Shown: positions 30,377 to 36,200 of the stretch, one piece after another
Numbering within the stretch: the first letter of the stretch is position 1
Layout of the letters: each line of letters starts with the position of its first letter
From: a virus
Length of the DNA: 40,441 bases
Reading direction: 5' to 3' (one strand)
IMG/VR virus record: IMGVR_UViG_3300021961_000223
Coordinates: 1 to 40,441 of that record
Translations under genes and position numbers: made by a program
The notes under the pieces: generated by a model
Databases searched by the model: none
What the model was told of the DNA's origin: nothing
Seen by the model: only the letters and a program-made list of their open reading frames with translations

Positions 30377-30450
30377 AGCCACTCGTCGGACTTGAACCGA
30401 CGACCTACGGTTTACAAAACCGTTGCTCTATCCAGCTGAGCTAGAGTGGC
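30377..30450 (-). tRNA. tRNA-Thr (anticodon TGT)
   Basis: 74 nt. Acceptor GCCACTC/GAGTGGC, D-arm TAGCTCAGCTGGATAGAGC, anticodon TGT, T-arm GTCGGTTCAAGTCCGAC. Discriminator T. Its first 23 nt are also the last codons of the gene ending at 30428. Confidence 0.95.
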
Positions 30451-30637
30451 GTTCTTCTTTATTAAGTTTAAAATACAACTTATAGTATCGTTGTTTGATA
30501 CTATCTATTGCATTCATGTCTTCCTCAAATCCCATATATTTGAGGAGTTGGTAAGATCCTTCTAACTCACTGAGCAATCTTAACACATTGATTGAGTTAG
30601 TGTCAAGTCCACCAAATTTATATTTTGATGAAGTCAT
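30428..30637 (-). CDS. Small basic protein, 3' end inside tRNA-Thr
   Basis: 69 aa, MTSSKYKFGGLDTNSINVLRLL..., with a helical core ending KLNKEERHSSSAG. The last 7 residues and the TAG stop (30430-30428) are read from the 5' half of the tRNA-Thr gene; the stop is in the D-loop. The first 60 residues look like a normal compact protein; the tail is probably a by-product of the overlap. Confidence 0.75.
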   Translation of the reverse strand: MTSSKYKFGGLDTNSINVLRLLSELEGSYQLLKYMGFEEDMNAIDSIKQRYYKLYFKLNKEERHSSSAG

Positions 30638-30650
30638 GAGTTAGAAAGCA

Positions 30651-30735
30651 TAGGACGAGAGAGACTTGAACTCTCACGAGGTTAACCCTCAACAGATTTT
30701 AAGTCTGGTGTGTCTACCGATTCCACCACCGTCCC
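30651..30735 (-). tRNA. tRNA-Leu (anticodon TAA)
   Basis: 85 nt, with a type II long variable arm. Acceptor GGGACGG/TCGTCCT (two wobble pairs), anticodon TAA in ACTTAAAAT, T-arm GAGAGTTCAAGTCTCTC, discriminator A. Its first 54 nt are also the end of the preceding protein gene. Confidence 0.93.
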
Positions 30736-30879
30736 ATAAGTGGGAGGATGAAAAGCACAATACTCGTTGAAGGTGATTTTCATTTCCTTGTTAGTCAGAT
30801 TAGCATGTTGTGCTGCTTTTGGCAAGTTCCACTTTGCACTAAACAACATTTCCATTGACTTACGAGTTTCAGGACGCAA
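30682..30879 (-). CDS. 65-aa protein, TTG start, 3' end inside tRNA-Leu
   Basis: The frame starts at TTG 30879, which has the good Shine-Dalgarno GGAGGA about 6 bases upstream; the first ATG at 30855 would remove the conserved-looking RPETRKSMEM. The core (KAAQHANLTNKEMKITFNEYCA) is a helix-turn-helix-like pair. The final 17 residues and the TAA come from the 5' two thirds of the tRNA-Leu gene. The reading is ended by the anticodon/variable arm region. Confidence 0.7.
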   Translation of the reverse strand: MRPETRKSMEMLFSAKWNLPKAAQHANLTNKEMKITFNEYCAFHPPTYGTVVESVDTPDLKSVEG

Positions 30880-31090
30880 GATTTTCCTCCATGTATTGAC
30901 GTTTGAAATCCTCTACTTGCTTCTGAATCTCATTAGATACAGGTGGAATTTCGTTAACAGGTACCATCATAACAGATTTTCCGTCAGGGCGGGTAATCTT
31001 CCAACAAACACGTTGGTTTTCAGTCAAATCAAGCATGAATTCTAGGTATTCTTCTGCTTGTTTTTCAGTAACTCCAATCGGTCCAATCAT
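30869..31090 (-). CDS. Small protein of unknown function
   Basis: 73 aa (MIGPIGVTEKQAEEYLEFMLD...), helical with a central beta pair KITRPDGKSVMMVPV. First gene behind the perfect-consensus promoter at 31113-31141; its TGA lies 5 bases after the next TTG start. Confidence 0.7.
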   Translation of the reverse strand: MIGPIGVTEKQAEEYLEFMLDLTENQRVCWKITRPDGKSVMMVPVNEIPPVSNEIQKQVEDFKRQYMEENLAS

Positions 31091-31112
31091 TGTTGCCGTC
31101 GCTTACCTTCAT

Positions 31113-31141
31113 ATTATAAGGTATATAGGCACCAGTGTCAA
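31113..31141 (-). promoter_or_regulatory. Perfect-consensus sigma70 promoter TTGACA-17-TATAAT
   Basis: -35 TTGACA (31141-31136), 17-base spacer, -10 TATAAT (31118-31113), all on the minus strand. It would start the small-gene/tRNA unit around 31106, just in front of the ATG at 31090. It is the strongest host-type promoter in the window. Confidence 0.9.
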
Positions 31142-31144
31142 CCG

Positions 31145-33691
31145 TTAGTTGAGATTGATAATTGCTGCCTTAATATCACATGCTGCAGCGGCAGCGATAG
31201 AAACTGCTGCGCCTGCTTTAATGGAAACTGCTGCACCAGCATCAAGAGAGATAGCACCTGCTGCAACTGCAGCAACAAATGCACCAGCAGCAACGGTAAA
31301 TGTTGCTCCACCTGCTGCACAAGTCACTAGGAATGGACCAGGAGTTGTAAATGTGATGGGAGGTGTTGGCACAGTGCCAGGAGTGCAAACCACTGTAAAT
31401 GGACCACCCACAGCATATGTTACCGATGCCAAAGGTGATGGAGAAAGTGTGCCAACGTTGTGTACCTGAGTAACGTTATTGCAAGTAAGGTTACCAGTGT
31501 TAATGAAGAAATCACCACCAGAGAATGTTTTAGATTTGAATGCATCACTCCATGTAGATCCAGCACTCTTCAATTCTCTACAACCAAGCTCCACCTCAAT
31601 GGCATTAACTTTCATGTTTGCGCCAGTGACCATGATGTCAAGGTCAGACCCAAAAGTCATACTGTGCTTCTGGACCTTATCATTCTTAGCCTTATCTTGA
31701 CCCTTATTATCAACTTGCTTAGGAGCACCCTGAGCATTCAAGAAGTAACCACCACCAACTTCAATGTGACAATCACCTGTAATCTTTAGGCGATAATCAC
31801 CATTAATAGTGCGGCAAAGATCACCATCAACTAACTTACAGTCATCACCATGGACCTCACTAGTATAGTTTCCAGGGAAAGACTCGTGATCTGCAACAAA
31901 ATTGCCCTGATCCGCCTTCTGCGTCTCACTACCACTCCCAGTGTTAGTTTGACTTTGTACGTAAGATTGTACTTGTTTCTCTACTTGACTAGGAGTTAAA
32001 GCAGGATTCTGTCTTCTAATCTCTCGCCTTGCTTTATGCTCTGCAAGTGCCTGGTTATTTGCTTTGATAGACATCTTGGTGCGACCAGATGCCTCCTTTG
32101 TGATCGTTGCTTGTCTACCAGGAGTGCCAAGTTGGAGGTTATATGCACCGTTGACAAAAGTCTTAGCAGCAGTAATGTATGGATCTGCTTCAGCAAAGAA
32201 TGAATCAAAGAATCCACTCGCTCCACCGCCACCGCCGCATTGTCCATATTCAGGACCAGCAGGTGTAGCAGCAAGAGCAGCAGGACTACAACCAGTAGTA
32301 CCGAAGAAAGGATACCAACCAACATCATCTTCACCACCAGTTGATTCCCTATCACAACTTAAGAATGACCCCAAAAGGTCAAATAGGAGAGTCAGAAGAC
32401 TAATAAGATTAGTAAAGTTAAAACCATTCTTTGTGATATTCTGAGCATCATCAAATACTTTCCTACCTTCCTTGAAAGTCTTCAGAAGCTCATTTGCTTG
32501 TCCTACACCCGAAATGATTCCTTGGACTGCACTTAAAACACCCTGAATCGTAGAAAGGAGACCATCAACACCACAAATGATACCTTCAATCAGTGCATCA
32601 ACGCCCTGTACTGCTGCCTCTGCCTTACTAAGAGCACCATTAACAATTCCCTCAACAATGTTAGTGATAGTAGCAATAGGAGCCTGAATGAAAGATTTGA
32701 TATTATCGTCCAAATCACAAATTAGAGCAAGAATTGAAGTGATCAAACCTTGAATTGCTGCCATTGTGCCGCCAGGAAGACCCAACTGTGTTGTAATTGC
32801 TGCTGCACTAGACTCCAAAGGCTCCAAAAGGTCACTCAATGCTTGACGCATAGCAGAAACAACCTGTGCAAATACTGCACTCAGGAAGTTTTTCACCTTT
32901 GCCAGCAATTCTCTAGCACTAACTACTTTTCCATTGACAACATCGACAAAATTGCCTTCTCCACCGCCACTAACAAGATTGCTAGCACTGGCAATTAAGT
33001 CTTCCACCAAATAGGTAAGAGATTGCGACAACATCTTCCAGGGACCACCTGTACCTTGTGCAGCAGGAATTGGCGCCGATGGTGCAGTCGGTTTTTGGGT
33101 ATTTGTAGAAGATCCTGATACACCACTAGCATTACCAACGTTGTTAGGTGAGTTGCTATTTGCCGATGGTGATGTTTGCGTTCCTCCAGAGATGGGGACA
33201 CTATTATTACCAGTGCCTCCAGGTGCTTTTTTGCCTGATGTAGTATTTGCCTCACCTGCGGGTAGATTTGATGCATTTGCACCCAATCCCTTAGGGATTG
33301 TCTCACCAGTCATGGTATATTCGTTTTCAGTACCAGTCTGGTTTTTCTCCATACGCAAAACACCCATTACAACGGGCATTTGTGCAGATTCGCCATCCAT
33401 GAAGAAACCCATGACGATAGCGCCAGGTTGTAACTGACCAGAAGATTCCCCCTGACCATCATTACCTGCTTGATCAGTACCTTGCAAAACAGTTGCCCAG
33501 GGAAGATTTTCCGTAGGCAACTTTTGAGCAGATTCACCGTTTGGATTGGTATAGTAATTCAGGATTCTTGCTTTTACACGCCCTAATTCTAGTGGGTCTT
33601 CGTGGTCTTCTACTTCACCAACCCACCAGAAGAATCCGTCCTTTCCTGCAAAATTTGCATTTTGCTCATTTACAATACCATCAACTAACAT
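31145..33691 (-). CDS. Baseplate central spike, gp5-like, no lysozyme domain
   Basis: 848 aa. An N-terminal OB-fold region (about residues 18-110; GFFWWVGEVEDHEDPLELGRV) matches T4 gp5 and related hub spikes. A Ser/Pro/Thr-rich linker follows (about 120-210), then helical segments (240-450) and a long C-terminal beta-helix with VgrG-like repeats (from about 560: HGDDCKLVDGDLCRTINGDYRLKITGD... and AGAAVSIKAGAAVSI). The middle has no GH24 lysozyme, unlike T4 gp5. The likely role is the tail's membrane-piercing spike. Late motif AATAAATA at 33716-33723. Confidence 0.88.
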   Translation of the reverse strand: MLVDGIVNEQNANFAGKDGFFWWVGEVEDHEDPLELGRVKARILNYYTNPNGESAQKLPTENLPWATVLQGTDQAGNDGQGESSGQLQPGAIVMGFFMDGESAQMPVVMGVLRMEKNQTGTENEYTMTGETIPKGLGANASNLPAGEANTTSGKKAPGGTGNNSVPISGGTQTSPSANSNSPNNVGNASGVSGSSTNTQKPTAPSAPIPAAQGTGGPWKMLSQSLTYLVEDLIASASNLVSGGGEGNFVDVVNGKVVSARELLAKVKNFLSAVFAQVVSAMRQALSDLLEPLESSAAAITTQLGLPGGTMAAIQGLITSILALICDLDDNIKSFIQAPIATITNIVEGIVNGALSKAEAAVQGVDALIEGIICGVDGLLSTIQGVLSAVQGIISGVGQANELLKTFKEGRKVFDDAQNITKNGFNFTNLISLLTLLFDLLGSFLSCDRESTGGEDDVGWYPFFGTTGCSPAALAATPAGPEYGQCGGGGGASGFFDSFFAEADPYITAAKTFVNGAYNLQLGTPGRQATITKEASGRTKMSIKANNQALAEHKARREIRRQNPALTPSQVEKQVQSYVQSQTNTGSGSETQKADQGNFVADHESFPGNYTSEVHGDDCKLVDGDLCRTINGDYRLKITGDCHIEVGGGYFLNAQGAPKQVDNKGQDKAKNDKVQKHSMTFGSDLDIMVTGANMKVNAIEVELGCRELKSAGSTWSDAFKSKTFSGGDFFINTGNLTCNNVTQVHNVGTLSPSPLASVTYAVGGPFTVVCTPGTVPTPPITFTTPGPFLVTCAAGGATFTVAAGAFVAAVAAGAISLDAGAAVSIKAGAAVSIAAAAACDIKAAIINLN

Positions 33692-33715
33692 TTACTTAAA
33701 TTAAGGACTGTGATT

Positions 33716-33723
33716 TATTTATT
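33716..33723 (-). promoter_or_regulatory. Late promoter motif AATAAATA
   Basis: Minus-strand AATAAATA, overlapping the stop of the 50-aa gene, 25-32 bases before the spike start at 33691. Confidence 0.55.
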
Positions 33724-33871
33724 CTTGTTTCCTAAGACGCTCCACCAACTCCATTGCTAATGCTTCCATTCGGTCAGGATGCACTGCTCTGATACCCGAT
33801 TGCTCTATTGCAATTTCAATACTTTCTGCTTCTTGTTGAGAAAGTTTTTTGCCGTGTGCTGGGAGGGTCAT
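33719..33871 (-). CDS. 50-aa small protein of unknown function
   Basis: The frame from the ATG at 33871 (MTLPAHGKKLSQQEAESIEI) to TAA at 33719 encodes 50 aa of charged amphipathic helix. The TAA overlaps the late promoter motif of the spike gene. Function unknown. Confidence 0.6.
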   Translation of the reverse strand: MTLPAHGKKLSQQEAESIEIAIEQSGIRAVHPDRMEALAMELVERLRKQE

Positions 33872-33887
33872 TCGCTCTCTAGGTCGT

Positions 33888-33930
33888 TTACCATACTATA
33901 TTATCTGAGATCCAACACATTTCAAGTGAT
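33888..33930 (-). promoter_or_regulatory. Possible sigma70 promoter TTGAAA-16-TAATAT
   Basis: Minus strand -35 TTGAAA near 33925, 16-base spacer, -10 TAATAT near 33900, ahead of the 50-aa gene. One substitution in each box and a spacer one base short; low certainty. Confidence 0.35.
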
Positions 33931-33968
33931 CTTAAGATTGTTTTTATACTTGCGTAAAAAATCTTAAG
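33931..33968 (-). terminator. Long inverted repeat after tRNA-Val
   Basis: CTTAAGATT pairs perfectly with AATCTTAAG, and the stem continues through AAAA/TTTT with one bulged G. It lies about 70 bases 3' of tRNA-Val. It may terminate or help process the CpeT/tRNA transcript. Confidence 0.5.
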
Positions 33969-34041
33969 AGGTCAAAAATTTGCCGCGATTTTTTTCAGGC
34001 GATATGGGAAATCAAAGGTCGTTTTAGGTTGGGGGGGTCTA

Positions 34042-34113
34042 TGGGAAATGTCGGATTCGAACCAACGACCAACTGCGTGTAAAGCAGCTGCGCTACCGCT
34101 GCGCTAATCTCCC
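34042..34113 (-). tRNA. tRNA-Val (anticodon TAC)
   Basis: 72 nt. Acceptor GGGAGAT/ATTTCCC, D-arm TAGCGCAGCGGTAGCGC, anticodon TAC in CTTTACACG, T-arm GTTGGTTCGAATCCGAC. Discriminator A, no CCA. Its first 21 nt also encode the end of the CpeT-like protein. Confidence 0.95.
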
Positions 34114-34563
34114 TCGTTTGAAATGATACATCCCGATTCCACCAAAAACTAGGTTACCATCAGGATCTAAACCTTTATCTTGACTTCTTAAACCCTCTTT
34201 ATCTAGATGTATTTCAGCAATGACTCTTGCATTGCCACGTACAATACATTCATCGCCAATTAATTTGCCATCCCATCCGCTCCCGTTGTATGTGAATATC
34301 ATATCACATTGGGATCGTCTTGTAAAGTCCTTAGTATAGTTTTCCATGATGATCTCTGTATCAGAGACCTCTACCAGTTTATGATACCCTTCTCGATAAG
34401 GTTTGTCTGGTCCTTCGGATCTATACCACTGTTTTGAGTGATAAAAACCATCTTCCGTCTTTTCCCACAAGATAAACACTTGAGGGAAAAGAGTTGGAGA
34501 TGATTGTGCTTGCTTTTTGTTATTATAAAGACCTAAAAGGTAATGATCAAAATCAGTCGTCAT
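34093..34563 (-). CDS. cpeT: CpeT/CpcT-like phycobiliprotein lyase family protein
   Basis: 156 aa. CpeT family proteins fold as a bilin-binding beta-barrel and assist attachment of phycobilin chromophores to phycobiliproteins. The characteristic segment PQVFILWEKTEDGFYHSKQWY (residues 27-47), the later YREGYHKLVEV, and the Cys-containing beta strands (SQCDMIF, GDECIVRGNARV) fit that family as found in marine cyanophages. The last 7 residues (GRLAQR plus stop in the D-loop) run into tRNA-Val. The ATG overlaps the end of the CP12 gene by 11 bases. It likely acts on host light-harvesting during infection. Confidence 0.8.
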   Translation of the reverse strand: MTTDFDHYLLGLYNNKKQAQSSPTLFPQVFILWEKTEDGFYHSKQWYRSEGPDKPYREGYHKLVEVSDTEIIMENYTKDFTRRSQCDMIFTYNGSGWDGKLIGDECIVRGNARVIAEIHLDKEGLRSQDKGLDPDGNLVFGGIGMYHFKRGRLAQR

Positions 34564-34765
34564 AAACTAAACATTCTGGTGCTTCAGGATTGGAATCACA
34601 ATAAAGTTCTAGCGATGTGGGATCATGTGTATCCCCAGGATGATTTTCCTTGTATTGCTCTAATGCAGAGAGCTCTTCCTCAGTATGCCTTCTTGCCTGA
34701 GGCGATGTCTGAGGGTCATCAAGGATTTGTCTGTCTAATTTGATGTGTGCGTCGATGTTTTCCAT
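34553..34765 (-). CDS. cp12: CP12-like Calvin-cycle regulator
   Basis: 70 aa. The C-terminus LELYCDSNPEAPECLVYDD holds the redox pair C56-x8-C65 of CP12, which binds glyceraldehyde-3-phosphate dehydrogenase. The N-terminal Cys pair and AWDxVEEL core of full-length CP12 are missing, as in short cyanophage versions; the helix QARRHTEEELSALEQY stands in their place. In infected cells it would hold back carbon fixation in favour of the pentose phosphate pathway (established for cyanophage CP12). A GATAAATA late motif lies 22-29 bases upstream. Confidence 0.9.
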   Translation of the reverse strand: MENIDAHIKLDRQILDDPQTSPQARRHTEEELSALEQYKENHPGDTHDPTSLELYCDSNPEAPECLVYDD

Positions 34766-34786
34766 TGCTTTGTATTCCTATGATAC

Positions 34787-34794
34787 TATTTATC
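34787..34794 (-). promoter_or_regulatory. Late promoter motif GATAAATA
   Basis: Minus-strand GATAAATA, overlapping the TGA stop of the hub gene, 22-29 bases before the CP12 start. Confidence 0.5.
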
Positions 34795-36196
34795 AAGAAG
34801 TTTTAACACCATCCTTGTACAGTAACAACTCAGTAAATAACACGCTGTCTGTGTATCTATGTTTGACACCAGCGATGCAATACTTACCGCTGTATCTAAG
34901 ATCTTTAGTTACTGTAGACCCAGATGCCTTTGTGTTAGGAATGTTGACTGTAATTCCATACCCAGCATAAAGATCTAAGTTTCCAGGGATGTTGATGATC
35001 AGTCTAGTCGATTTGAAAGAGTTAACTCTTAAATGTTTATAAGCATCTAGGAAAGGTAACTCATCCAGATTCTGAGTGTTAGCAGATTGGGCGCTTGATT
35101 GTCCTTTAGGATCAAACAATCTATTAGGAAGTGGAGTGTACCTGATTCTTCTCTTAGATTTCACAATCTGCTTCACATCATCATCGTATGTTGACACAGG
35201 ACACTGCACATTGTCAAGGTGCTCCATGCTATTCCAGAATTCTTCAATGTCATATACCTGTGGTGTTTGACTTTGCTTATTCTCTACAGACAACTTTGAG
35301 TTACTAAACTTACTAGGATCAAATGCTGTGGAAAATCCAGCATAAGATCCATTTCTCATAATCTGAAGGAAGTTTCTATCTTCTGGATAGGTGATCGAAT
35401 CAATACGATATGAGTCAGAATCTTCATCACCTGCCTTCTTAGGCTGGTATGAATAAGTATACATCCTTGCAGTACCATTTGCAGGATTACTGTCATTGGT
35501 CCCCTGTGCATTGATATCAGCAATAATCTGGTCAATAGATTTAAAGTGATATCCCATTATATTTTCCCAGAAGATAAATCCATTCTGGGATTGAGATCCT
35601 GCAGATGATTGTCTGATAGATCTGTTTGCTAAGAAATAGATTGTATCAAAAGGTCTCCAGTTACAAGCAACAAACTTTTGATCATTCTGGGTTTTCTCTG
35701 CAAACAATCTTTTCTGAGTCATGGCACCACCAGTTGCATTGCCACGCAAGATGTTTTCTACAATCTGATTAGACTTCTGCCCACCAGTAAAGATAACTTC
35801 AGAAGAACCAAAGAGAGATAAGGATTCATTAATCAAAAACTCATAAGATACCAATTGAATGATATATCCTTCAGCAGATCCTTGACGTGCTCTAGATTCG
35901 ATGTTATATGCTCTTAAATTATAAGTGCTTTGAGAAGATTCATTTGTAGATTTAGTACCAGTGTCAAGAGTGATTTGCCACCTTTCAGATCCAGTCAATC
36001 TATTAGCGAGACCAGCAGCGTCCTGCAGAATCAACTCACCAACAATAGTGGGACTATCAATTGCTTCTTCAACAGTGAATGCCATAACAAACTCACCAAG
36101 ATCTGACACACCGTCAGAGTTTTCCCAGACACTACCATTCTTATAGATCTTTACAGTGATCTTAGAGTCAGTTGTATTAGTTCTGTTAATTGCCAT
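34793..36196 (-). CDS. Baseplate hub protein, gp27-like
   Basis: 467 aa. The protein begins AINRTNTTDSKITVKIYKNGS with a strand-rich domain, contains WRPFDTIYFLANRSIRQ and YRIDSITYPEDRNFLQIM, and ends with a beta-rich domain (GKYCIAGVKHRYTDSVLFTELLLYKDG). This layout (tail-tube-like domains plus a C-terminal KHRYT...LYKDG segment) is shared by T4-like gp27 and other phage late-control hub proteins. It lies directly after the two large tail/lysis genes and before the gp5-like spike, as in a hub cluster. It would form the trimeric hub joining tube to spike. Confidence 0.8.
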   Translation of the reverse strand: MAINRTNTTDSKITVKIYKNGSVWENSDGVSDLGEFVMAFTVEEAIDSPTIVGELILQDAAGLANRLTGSERWQITLDTGTKSTNESSQSTYNLRAYNIESRARQGSAEGYIIQLVSYEFLINESLSLFGSSEVIFTGGQKSNQIVENILRGNATGGAMTQKRLFAEKTQNDQKFVACNWRPFDTIYFLANRSIRQSSAGSQSQNGFIFWENIMGYHFKSIDQIIADINAQGTNDSNPANGTARMYTYSYQPKKAGDEDSDSYRIDSITYPEDRNFLQIMRNGSYAGFSTAFDPSKFSNSKLSVENKQSQTPQVYDIEEFWNSMEHLDNVQCPVSTYDDDVKQIVKSKRRIRYTPLPNRLFDPKGQSSAQSANTQNLDELPFLDAYKHLRVNSFKSTRLIINIPGNLDLYAGYGITVNIPNTKASGSTVTKDLRYSGKYCIAGVKHRYTDSVLFTELLLYKDGVKTS

Positions 36197-36200
36197 GGTA

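Noticed and set aside
31149-33437. Plus-strand frames rich in Ala or Cys opposite the spike gene
   Set aside because: They mirror the repeat-rich beta-helix coding region; composition alone explains them.
31145-33691. Lysozyme domain inside the gp5-like spike
   Set aside because: The middle of the protein lacks the E-D-T signature of GH24; that signature is in the 36201-39101 protein.
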